Positions 7,338 to 14,643 of a stretch of 64,000 nt of DNA are shown here, in pieces. The notes beneath the pieces are model-generated. The model had not been told where the DNA came from, made no database searches, and worked only from the letters and a program-made list of their open reading frames with translations. The position numbers were made by a program, and so were the translations under genes. Origin of the DNA: Bin87 sp965232895 (GTDB lineage: Bacteria; Chloroflexota; Dehalococcoidia; Lucifugimonadales; UBA3495); the NCBI GenBank assembly GCA_965232895.1, contig OZ247430.1:186001-250000 (forward strand), written 5' to 3'. Position 1 is the stretch's first letter, and each line of letters opens with the position of its first letter.

Positions 7338-9995
7338 TTAGCCCACCACCGCACCTTCCGCATCGAGCACCGTCAATCCGTAACCCAGCTCTCGCAGCGG
7401 CTTTTCTACGCGCTCCCGGTCACCCACAATCAAGACCCGAAGTCGGTCCGTTGACAGGTATTTGGCCCCCACCCGGTGAGTGTCCGCCAGGCTGACGCCG
7501 TCCAGTCGTTGCTCGAAAGTGCGGAAGTGGTCCGTCGGGAGGTCAAACTGGACCAGCGGGATCAGTTGGCCCAGCAACTGGGCGGGTCGTTCAAACCCGG
7601 ACGGATAACCGAAACGCAACCCATTCTGCGCGTTTTCCAATTCTTCGGCAGTGAGCGGCCTTGCGCCGCTGATGTCCTTGAATTCCCGCAGCGTTTCCAC
7701 CACCGCCTCCCGCGTGACCTCCGTCTGGACGCTCCCGCCGACAGACAACAGCGATGGGGCGTTGTACCACGAGATCCCCGAGTTGTAGCCGTAGGAATAG
7801 CCCTTGTCCTGCCGCAGGTTCTGGTTGAGGCGAGCGGAGAACTGTCCGCCGAAGGCATAGTTCAAAACGGACAGGGGCATGTGATCCGGGTCCCGGCGTT
7901 CCACCAGCGGCATGCCCGCCCGGATCACGGACTGCGCGGCGCCCGGTTTGTCGATGAGGAAAAGTCGCGGACCTTCGTTCGCCATTTCAGCCGCGACATC
8001 CACACTGGCGGCGCCGGCGGTTTCAGACGACCAATCACCGAAACACGCTTCGGCGGCAGTAACCGCTTCGTCCAGACCGACGTCGCCCGCCACCAGCAGG
8101 CACAGGCGGTCCGGCCGCAGCGCCTGGCGATATCGAGCGACCAGGTCATCCCGACCGGCGGTTGATACCGTAGCATCATTGCCCAGGTTGGAATGGGCGT
8201 AGGGAGACTGCGATCCGAAAATCAGGGCCCCATAGTTGGTGTCCGCCACGAACCCGGCATCGTCCCGGGCCCGGCGCAAGTCGGTCAACCGCTCGCGCCG
8301 CACCCGCTCCAGCTCGTGGTCCGGGAAGCTGGCGTTGCGCGCCACATCGGCCGCCAGTCCCAGGGCGTGCGCCCAGTGCCGGTTCAGGGTCTCTGCGGTC
8401 AGCAACGTCACTTCCTTGCGCGCCTCCACCGAGAGCCTCGATCCGATATGCTCGAAAGCCGCCGCAATTTCCTGGCTGCTCCGGTTCGCGGTGCCTTCAT
8501 CCATCAACGCCGCCATGAACGAAGTCAGGCCGGGCAGGCTCGTGGGATCTCCGATGGCGCCGGTCTTCGCCAGCAGCGCAAAGGTCACCAACGGCGTTCC
8601 CGCCCTGGTGACGACGGTCACCTCCATCCCGTTGGACAGTCGAGCCCGTTCCGGCGCAGGAGGGACGAACGATGGCGTCGGGCCACCGGTGGGCTGCTGG
8701 GTCCGGTCGAGCGCTACGGTAGCGGCCCTCAGGGAGCGCTCCGGGTACACTCGCATCCGAACCTGCCCGGCTTCCATGAGCCGGTGGTGCGCCTTCATCA
8801 CGTCGTCCAGGGTGACGCGGCGATATTGGTCCATCGCCCGGTTCAAACTGTCGGGGTCGCCGGTGAACACGTTGAAGTAGTTCAGGGCGTCAGCGCGGCC
8901 GCCGAAACCTCCCACCCGGGAGAGCGTCCGGTGATGCTGCATCTCGATGCGGTTGACGGCCCGCTCGAACTCCTCTTCCGTCGGCGGGTTGTCGGCGATG
9001 CCCGTCAGCACGGCCTCCGCTGCTTCCTCGACTTCGTCCAGCGTATGCCCCTCTGCCGGCGTCAGTTCCATGCGAAACTGGCCGGCGATTTCCGCGGCGT
9101 GGTAACCCAATGAGGCGGACTGCGCGACCTGCTTTTCATAAACCAGCGTGCGGTACATCCGGCTGCTCTGCCCGTCGGACAGGATGGCGCGCAGGATGTC
9201 GCCCGCGTCGTCGTCGCCCGAGAAATTCGCCGGAGCCAACCACGCCGCGTAGATCCTGGGCAGCGTGACGCGATCGGTCATTTCCAGGTCCACGCGGCCC
9301 GATAGCAGCGAATCGGCCCTTTCGATGCGGCGCACGCTCGGCGCCGGGTCCAGGTCCGCGAAATAACGGTGCGCCAGGTCCAGCGCCTCGGTCGTGTCGA
9401 TGTCCCCGGCGATGGCCAGGCTGGCGTTGGACGGCGAATAATACTGGCGGAAGAATTCCTTCACGTCTTCCAGGCTGGCGGCATCGAGATCTTCCTGGGA
9501 TCCGATGGTCATCCAGTGGTAAGGGTGCGGCAGCGGAAACAGCGATTGCTGGATGTGCCACTGGGCCATGCCATAGGGGCGGTTTTCATAGCTCTGTCGC
9601 CGCTCGTTCTTCACCACGTCGCGTTCGGTATCGAACCCTTCCTGGTCCAGCGCGTCCAGCAGGAACCCCATCCGGTCCGCTTCGAGCCAAAGCGCCAGTT
9701 CGAGGTAATTGGAGGGAACGTCCTCCCAGTAGTTGGTCCGGTCACCGGTGGTCGAACCGTTCAGACTGGCCCCGATCTTTTGCAGCGGCTCGAAATGGCT
9801 GGCATTGTGGTGCCGCGTCCCACGGAACATGATATGCTCGAAGAGATGGGCGAATCCGGTGCGGCCGATCTCCTCGTCCTTGGAACCCACGTGGTACCAA
9901 ACGTTGACCGCTGCCACCGGTATGGAACGGTCTTGATGGAGTATCACGTCCAGACCATTGGGCAATGTGTGTTTCTCAAAAGCGATGCCAGCCAT
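7338..9995 (-). CDS. M16-family zinc metallopeptidase with two fused M16 units
   Basis: The 885-aa protein contains two M16 (pitrilysin/processing-peptidase) units. The first has the inverted zinc motif HxxEH as HLFEH (50-54) and the later ERDVVKNERR segment that supplies the third metal ligand. The second unit starts near residue 440 (LSNGMEVTVVTRAGTPLVT) and has TSFMAALMDEGT at the matching place, so it is catalytically dead. This active/inactive pairing is normal for clam-shell M16 proteases, which degrade unfolded or small peptides. No signal peptide is evident. ATG 9995 has AGGAAG five bases upstream and is preferred to GTG 10001. Confidence 0.92.
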   Translation of the reverse strand: MAGIAFEKHTLPNGLDVILHQDRSIPVAAVNVWYHVGSKDEEIGRTGFAHLFEHIMFRGTRHHNASHFEPLQKIGASLNGSTTGDRTNYWEDVPSNYLELALWLEADRMGFLLDALDQEGFDTERDVVKNERRQSYENRPYGMAQWHIQQSLFPLPHPYHWMTIGSQEDLDAASLEDVKEFFRQYYSPSNASLAIAGDIDTTEALDLAHRYFADLDPAPSVRRIERADSLLSGRVDLEMTDRVTLPRIYAAWLAPANFSGDDDAGDILRAILSDGQSSRMYRTLVYEKQVAQSASLGYHAAEIAGQFRMELTPAEGHTLDEVEEAAEAVLTGIADNPPTEEEFERAVNRIEMQHHRTLSRVGGFGGRADALNYFNVFTGDPDSLNRAMDQYRRVTLDDVMKAHHRLMEAGQVRMRVYPERSLRAATVALDRTQQPTGGPTPSFVPPAPERARLSNGMEVTVVTRAGTPLVTFALLAKTGAIGDPTSLPGLTSFMAALMDEGTANRSSQEIAAAFEHIGSRLSVEARKEVTLLTAETLNRHWAHALGLAADVARNASFPDHELERVRRERLTDLRRARDDAGFVADTNYGALIFGSQSPYAHSNLGNDATVSTAGRDDLVARYRQALRPDRLCLLVAGDVGLDEAVTAAEACFGDWSSETAGAASVDVAAEMANEGPRLFLIDKPGAAQSVIRAGMPLVERRDPDHMPLSVLNYAFGGQFSARLNQNLRQDKGYSYGYNSGISWYNAPSLLSVGGSVQTEVTREAVVETLREFKDISGARPLTAEELENAQNGLRFGYPSGFERPAQLLGQLIPLVQFDLPTDHFRTFEQRLDGVSLADTHRVGAKYLSTDRLRVLIVGDRERVEKPLRELGYGLTVLDAEGAVVG

Positions 9996-10042
9996 AACCA
10001 CTTCCTTTCCCTACGTTTACTCTGGACGCAACGGGCGCGCAC

Positions 10043-10051
10043 ATTGTAGCA
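10043..10051 (-). promoter_or_regulatory. Extended -10-like element TGCTACAAT before the M16 gene
   Basis: On the minus strand the sequence is TGCTACAAT, one change from the TGCTATAAT motif seen elsewhere in the window. It lies about 48 bases before the M16 ATG, the same spacing as at glmU. Confidence 0.4.
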
Positions 10052-10134
10052 CCGGGCCGGGCAGCGCCGGGCCGGACGCCGCACTGTGGGATGCAGCCTG
10101 CTGCGCATAAACGCTCCTCGTCCCAGTCACCGAC

Positions 10135-10518
10135 ATGCTGTACGAAGTAGAAGTAGTCGCCGACGGCAACAGCCCCATGGACCTCAATCGCGTCTTCGAT
10201 CTGCTGACGGACCCGCAGCCGATCGTGCGCCTCCTGGCTCCGGATCCCATGGGCGAGGACGTATGGTGCGACGTCGTCGGATGGGAGAACGGGGAACCGT
10301 GCCCCGCCATGGCCGCGCTGTCCGAGGACTCCGGCGAAGGCGTGATCATGCTGATCTACGGCGGCGAGGACGGCATCCGCCTCCGGCCCGCCGACAGCGC
10401 TGATGCCTGGGGTATCGATTCAGCCGGCCAGTGGGGAGAAGCCTGCCTGATGCTGGGCAGCGACGTTCGCATCGAGTACGCGCCCGCCGATTGGGACTAC
10501 TCTCAACATCCCCACTGA
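10135..10518 (+). CDS. Acidic hypothetical protein
   Basis: The 127-aa soluble protein is strongly acidic (many D/E, pattern DADAWGID, EYAPADWDYS) and has no membrane segment or motif I recognise. It is alone on the plus strand between two minus-strand genes and ends 12 bases from the convergent pentapeptide-TIR gene. The start ATG has only a weak ribosome site. Codon use and GC match the surroundings, and it has no stop-free overlap with a stronger gene, so I consider it real. Confidence 0.55.
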   Translation: MLYEVEVVADGNSPMDLNRVFDLLTDPQPIVRLLAPDPMGEDVWCDVVGWENGEPCPAMAALSEDSGEGVIMLIYGGEDGIRLRPADSADAWGIDSAGQWGEACLMLGSDVRIEYAPADWDYSQHPH

Positions 10519-10530
10519 CTCCGCGCGGAC

Positions 10531-11814
10531 CTACCCGGTCGCGGCCTCAGCGTCGCCGGCTTGCGGTTCGTCGTCCCATTGGTCTGGCTGCGCTTTGATT
10601 TCCGCCGTCAGCGTCCCCATCACGCCCGGCAGGTCGCGCCGGTATCCGCCCACACGGTCCTTGCGCAGTCGCAGACGCGCGGTCGGGCCAGCGTTCAACC
10701 GTCGGTACAGTTCGTCACCGTCGTTGTCCAGGCAGTCGTCCATGCACAACGCCGCCACGTAGGAGCGCCGCGCCGCAGAATTCGCCTGGCGTTGCATGAT
10801 CTCCTGGTACAGCCGCCAGCACGCCGGGCTTTCCAGCGCGTCCCGGGAACACAGCAACGCCACCCGGTCAAAGTCCCGGAAACGGCTCATCGGCGGGATC
10901 ACCGAAGCGTTGTACGCCGTTTCCTCGTCGTCCGCCAGCAGGCTCCAGCACTGCAAACCCATCGACCTCAGTTCAGTCTCCAGCCATCGGACGATGGCGT
11001 CATCCACCACGGAGCCGATCAGTAAAACCCTCCGGTGCGGCGTCGTCTGATTTCCAAGGCTCGACTGATTCTCGATGAACTCTAGAGGGACGCCGGCCGG
11101 CCGCAGGAAAGACTCGGGAATGCCGCCGTTGGAGCGCGCCAGCGTGTCCGCCCCGATGATGCTGGGGCCGTCGTGGCGCAGCGTTTCCAGCCCCAGCGCG
11201 CCGCTCAGGTCGCAGTCGGCGAACAGCGTCATGTCGAGAACCACGTCCTCCAGCAACGTCCGATCCAGGCGGGTGCGCACCAGGACCGCGCGGCGCAGGT
11301 CGCAGCGGGTGAGATTCGCCACGTCCAGGCACGCCGCGCTCAGTTTGGCCCCGCTGAGGTTGGCGTCGGTCAGATCCGTCATGGTCAGATCGGCCTCGGT
11401 CAGATCCGCGCCGGCCAGGTTCGCGCCTACCAGCGTGGAGAACCCGATATCACAGTTGGAGAGGTCAGCCCCTCTCAGGTCCGCGCTGTCGAAGTTGCTG
11501 CCCCGGAGGTCAGATCGCAGGAACGACGCCTCTGCAGCCTGACATTCGGCGAAGTTCGCCCGGTTGAGGTTGCAGCGAGTGAGAAAAGCCCCACGCAACC
11601 GGGCTCCGCCGAAGTTCGCATGCCGCAGGTCCGCCGAGGTCAGGTCGATCTGGGTCAGATCGTCGAACCCCAAGTCCACGCCGGGCATCTTGATCCCGCT
11701 GAGATATGCGCCCGATAGATCAAGACGCGGGCGGCTTTGAAACTCGCGCGCCCGCCAGCGCGCTATGGCAAACGTTCGCCTCTTGGCGACAGCAACGTGC
11801 TCAGGGTTCGCCAA
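10531..11814 (-). CDS. Pentapeptide-repeat protein fused to a TIR-like domain
   Basis: The 427-aa protein has a right-handed quadrilateral beta-helix of pentapeptide repeats (A[DN]LxxA type) from about residue 31 to 210. A linker and a C-terminal TIR-like domain (about 260-400) follow. In the latter, RRVLLIGSVVDDAIVRWL is the first strand and helix, GLQCWSL the second strand, and DRVALLCSRDALESPACW plus RLYQE the strand and helix. That last helix holds the conserved Ser and the likely catalytic Glu338 of TIR NADases. Pentapeptide-TIR fusions would fit a sensing scaffold with an NAD-consuming effector, but activity is inference. It starts with TTG (GGAG upstream), 28 bases after a luciferase-like gene. 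Confidence 0.65.
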   Translation of the reverse strand: MANPEHVAVAKRRTFAIARWRAREFQSRPRLDLSGAYLSGIKMPGVDLGFDDLTQIDLTSADLRHANFGGARLRGAFLTRCNLNRANFAECQAAEASFLRSDLRGSNFDSADLRGADLSNCDIGFSTLVGANLAGADLTEADLTMTDLTDANLSGAKLSAACLDVANLTRCDLRRAVLVRTRLDRTLLEDVVLDMTLFADCDLSGALGLETLRHDGPSIIGADTLARSNGGIPESFLRPAGVPLEFIENQSSLGNQTTPHRRVLLIGSVVDDAIVRWLETELRSMGLQCWSLLADDEETAYNASVIPPMSRFRDFDRVALLCSRDALESPACWRLYQEIMQRQANSAARRSYVAALCMDDCLDNDGDELYRRLNAGPTARLRLRKDRVGGYRRDLPGVMGTLTAEIKAQPDQWDDEPQAGDAEAATG

Positions 11815-11842
11815 GCAATCGCTCCAGCGTGGCGCCTCAACC

Positions 11843-13012
11843 CTAGTCGTCGCCCACCGGAAGTGCCGCCTCGCGCCCAGCGAATGCCGGCATCACTTCG
11901 TCGGCGAAAATGGACAACTGGTTTTTGAACTCGCTCCACGGCATGCCTTCCGGCCATTGGAGCACGATGTCCTCAAGACCCGGGTACTTGTCCTCGATTT
12001 CCCGCAGGAACCCGATGAAATCGTCCGGGTTGCCGCAGAACCAGGCTTTCTGATCCACGCCGTCCTCAATGCGCGGCGTCCGCGCCGGCGCGCCCGGCGT
12101 TCCCCATGGCCGTCCCTGCTCGTCGGTGTACCGGACGAACCCGAAGGGCGCAAACCACTTGTAACGCTCGTCGTGGAAGGGCCGAACCTTTTCCATGGCC
12201 TCTTCACGGCTGCCGGCGATGTAAAAGCCGAACCCCAGCGCCATGTCGCCGCCCAGCGGAATGTCGCGGCCCGCTTCCGTGGCGGCGTCGTGATACTGGG
12301 TGATCATCTGCTCGGCGTACCGCTCGCCGGTCAGCGCCACCATCGCCTTGATCCCGCGCTCGGCGATGTAGTTCAGCGTGCGCCCGCTGGCGATGGGCTG
12401 CCAGATTTCCACGGGCCGGCTCACCGGACGAGGCACCATGGTGATTTCCTTCAGGTCGTAGCCGCGATAGGGAACCTCCGGCGGGATGGTGTAGTACTTG
12501 CCGGAGTGGCTCCAGGTCTCCTCGTTGAACGCCTTGAGGATGACCTCCATCTGTTCGAGGAACAGCTCGCGGTTGGCGTCGTTGTCGATCACCGGCGCGC
12601 CGAAGGTCTCCACCTCCCGCGCGTGGTAGCCACGACCAACGCCGAAGATCATGCGCCCGCCCGTAAGGATGTCGGCCATGGCGAAGTCTTCGGCCACCCG
12701 CAGCGGATGCCACATGGGGATGATGTTGAACGCCTGCCCGAACTTGAGGTTTTTGGTCTGTCCCGCCAGGTGCACTCCCATGAGGATCAGGTTGGGGATG
12801 CACTCGTAACCCTCGTGCTGGAAGTGGTGCTCGGCCATCCACATGCAGTAGAACCCGCGCTCGTCCATGTGCTTGGCCAGCTCTTCCGCGTGATCGTAAG
12901 CCTGAATCAGCTGTTCGTTGCTATAACGGCGCTGGTCGGCCGGCGTGCCGTCCGCGCCCACGTTGTCCAGGTCGATCTGCCCTACGTACAGAACCGAAAA
13001 CCGCTTAATCAT
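11843..13012 (-). CDS. LLM-class flavin-dependent oxidoreductase
   Basis: The 389-aa protein is a luciferase-like TIM-barrel monooxygenase. Visible family features are a HMDERGFYCMWMAEHHF segment, HPLRVAEDFAMADILTGGRMIFGVGRGYHAREVETFG, and a C-terminal region matching the insertion-bearing long members. Such enzymes use FMNH2 or F420H2 to oxidise small organics; the substrate cannot be read from sequence. It is the first of four members of this superfamily in the window and has an extended -10 box 37 bases upstream. The pentapeptide-TIR gene follows closely on the same strand. Confidence 0.88.
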   Translation of the reverse strand: MIKRFSVLYVGQIDLDNVGADGTPADQRRYSNEQLIQAYDHAEELAKHMDERGFYCMWMAEHHFQHEGYECIPNLILMGVHLAGQTKNLKFGQAFNIIPMWHPLRVAEDFAMADILTGGRMIFGVGRGYHAREVETFGAPVIDNDANRELFLEQMEVILKAFNEETWSHSGKYYTIPPEVPYRGYDLKEITMVPRPVSRPVEIWQPIASGRTLNYIAERGIKAMVALTGERYAEQMITQYHDAATEAGRDIPLGGDMALGFGFYIAGSREEAMEKVRPFHDERYKWFAPFGFVRYTDEQGRPWGTPGAPARTPRIEDGVDQKAWFCGNPDDFIGFLREIEDKYPGLEDIVLQWPEGMPWSEFKNQLSIFADEVMPAFAGREAALPVGDD

Positions 13013-13048
13013 CCGTTCAATACCCCGTTGGAATAGTAACCGGGGCGC

Positions 13049-13057
13049 ATTATAGCA
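13049..13057 (-). promoter_or_regulatory. Extended -10 promoter element TGCTATAAT before LLM gene
   Basis: A perfect minus-strand TGCTATAAT lies 37 bases before the ATG at 13012, which predicts a leader of about 30 bases. It matches the elements before glmU and the MFS gene exactly. Confidence 0.55.
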
Positions 13058-13161
13058 CGAGGCCCGGCGACCGTTTCAGCCCGACGGCAGGACGTTCATA
13101 GCGGTCTTTGTCCAGTCGTGACCTTCAGACCGCAGTTCCTTTTGACTTCCGGCTTGCTGAG

Positions 13162-13518
13162 CTAGAGGCGCAGCGCGTTGGTAGGTATGAGGCGTCTGGC
13201 CACCGGATCAACGGCCAGCAGGGCATCTTCCAGCGTGACCACGCCAAGCAAAGTAGGCTCGCCCGCTTCGGCGAAGATCACCGGTGTGGGGAACTCCCGT
13301 CCTTCAAGTCGGACCATGGTTCTTCCGATGTCCACCGGCGTGTTGCTTCCGTCCGCCAGTTCGGACTGGGCAGAGCGTTCTACCGGCACTCCCAGCCGCT
13401 GCAACGTGGTTCTGGGTATCGCAGTGAAGGTTGAGCCGGTGTCCACGATTGCTTCGACGTCTTCGAACCTCTGCCCTTGCGGGTCTCCGATACCGATGGT
13501 GACCACTACGGTTCCCAT
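13162..13518 (-). CDS. Retropepsin-like clan AA aspartic protease
   Basis: This 118-aa protein is a single retropepsin-like unit with the active-site triplet DTG (26-28, VDTGSTFTAIP). The hydrophobic-glycine motif TLLGVVTLEDALL lies near the C-terminus, as in retroviral-type proteases that act as homodimers. No transmembrane segment or fused domain is present. AGGAGA precedes the ATG by six bases. It lies 16 bases downstream of a membrane protein with charged repeats, which could be its substrate or partner. That link is inferred from position only. Confidence 0.75.
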   Translation of the reverse strand: MGTVVVTIGIGDPQGQRFEDVEAIVDTGSTFTAIPRTTLQRLGVPVERSAQSELADGSNTPVDIGRTMVRLEGREFPTPVIFAEAGEPTLLGVVTLEDALLAVDPVARRLIPTNALRL

Positions 13519-13534
13519 TGCGTTTCTCCTCTGA

Positions 13535-14062
13535 TCAGGCCCGTGGGTTGTCGGTCATGGTGGCGATGGCTTCTTCGTAGCGGCGCTGGATTTCCGCTTC
13601 GTCGGCCTGGGGGTTTTGCTGTCGGAGCAGGTGTTTGATTCCGGCTTCGCGGCCTTCATGGCGGCCTTCATGGCGGCCCTCTTTGTGGCCCTCTTTTTGA
13701 CCGTCGGAACGTATCGAGTTGAATAGGTCGCGCTTGATTTTTTGCAGCAGCATTTTGAGCGTCTCCAGGAGCAGCGCGTAGGCGTACGAAAGTGGCGGAA
13801 CGCCCAGCGCGTTTGCGGCGGCATTGCCGATGGCAGCGGCCCCGGCGTGAATGTCGTCCTTGAACCAGTGGACCAGCACCATCACCGCGGTGGCAAGGAC
13901 AGTGTACTCAAAGGCATGTTCCTGGGCAAATGAGGCCGTGTAGCGCCAGTCGGGGCTTTTGAGATCGATATTGGCCGGGTTGAGTCGGACGATGGCCGCT
14001 ACGGCCAGGCCGGCGGATGTGGCCGGGATCAGCTTCCACACGTGGTTGATTTGGCGAATCAA
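13535..14062 (-). CDS. Small membrane protein with charged EGR-repeat tail
   Basis: The 175-aa protein has two hydrophobic segments (about residues 10-28 and 50-66) and a third weaker one near 75-100. A highly charged tail follows with imperfect four-residue repeats EGHK, EGRH, EGRH, EGRE (about 121-138). The start appears to be TTG at 14062; no in-frame ATG lies before the first hydrophobic stretch. Two other small membrane proteins in this window share the layout of membrane helices plus EGR/EEG repeats. The function is unknown. It is probably co-transcribed with the downstream aspartic protease. Confidence 0.6.
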   Translation of the reverse strand: MIRQINHVWKLIPATSAGLAVAAIVRLNPANIDLKSPDWRYTASFAQEHAFEYTVLATAVMVLVHWFKDDIHAGAAAIGNAAANALGVPPLSYAYALLLETLKMLLQKIKRDLFNSIRSDGQKEGHKEGRHEGRHEGREAGIKHLLRQQNPQADEAEIQRRYEEAIATMTDNPRA

Positions 14063-14283
14063 TTGGTGGTCGTCCTTGCATTATCCTTCACTTACAGATG
14101 CCGCTGGGCAAGGGCGGCTTGGGCTGGGTCGGTGAGGAGTTGGGCTACAGGGGTTTCGATGGCTTGGTCGGTTTTTGCTGGTTGGGCAGCCAATCGTCCG
14201 CAAACCTACCGGGGTAGGCGGTCGGAGCGGCGACGACACTGCGACGGCGTAACAGTTGTTGCCACGGTCGTGCAGAATGGTAC

Positions 14284-14640
14284 GTGTCAGTGCGGCAACA
14301 GGCAAATGAAGGTCGCACCATAATCGAGAAGTTTGAGGAATACGCCGGAACTGTGGGGTTTGCGATAGTGCTTGGCACGCCGGATGCCGTCGGTGGTCTT
14401 GCCGATGAACCGGATAAGCGACAACCACGTATGCGGCAGAACGTGGTCTTTGAGCTGGGCTATTTCACCCACGCGCTTGGCCGCAATCGCGTGTGCGTAC
14501 TGCTCAAGGGCGATGTGGAGAGACCATCGGACTATGACGGCGTTATCTACATTCCGATGGACGACGGTGAAGGATGGAAACTTGCACTTGGCAGGGAGCT
14601 GAGAGAGGCTGCATTCACCGTCGACTTGAACAGACTTTAG
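14284..14640 (+). CDS. TIR-like nucleotide-binding protein, N-terminally truncated
   Basis: The 118 residues match the second half of the CAP12/Pycsar-effector type TIR-like domain: NEGRTIIEKFEEYA, FAIVLGTPDAVGG, RQNVVFELGYF, GRNRVCVLLKGDVERPSD, GVIYIPMDDGEGWK. Complete members have a further 30-40 residues before this, with a VxxVHGHD strand-loop at the start of the fold. Translating upstream of 14284 in the same frame gives unrelated residues and then a TAG, and I did not see the missing part in the other frames. The gene therefore looks like a remnant of a defence-type effector rather than a working one. Confidence 0.6.
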   Translation: MSVRQQANEGRTIIEKFEEYAGTVGFAIVLGTPDAVGGLADEPDKRQPRMRQNVVFELGYFTHALGRNRVCVLLKGDVERPSDYDGVIYIPMDDGEGWKLALGRELREAAFTVDLNRL

Positions 14641-14643
14641 CAA

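Noticed and set aside
11340..11600. Short spaced repeats (for example GGTCAGATC units) that suggest a CRISPR-like or tandem array
   Set aside because: They are the coding pattern of pentapeptide repeats; spacing is 15 bases and there are no spacers.
11765..13036. Long open frame (423 codons) antisense to the luciferase-like gene
   Set aside because: It is a composition shadow of a clear family member and shows no domain pattern of its own. The same explains the long antisense frames at 40206-41534, 42163-43269, 47323-48336 and 36457-37995.
13640..13700. Tandem 12-base repeats
   Set aside because: They encode the EGRH/EGHK tail of the membrane protein and are not a separate noncoding repeat.
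14063..14283. Search for a tRNA or small RNA in the gap before the truncated TIR-like gene
   Set aside because: No cloverleaf or strong hairpin could be drawn; the gap seems to be degraded sequence.
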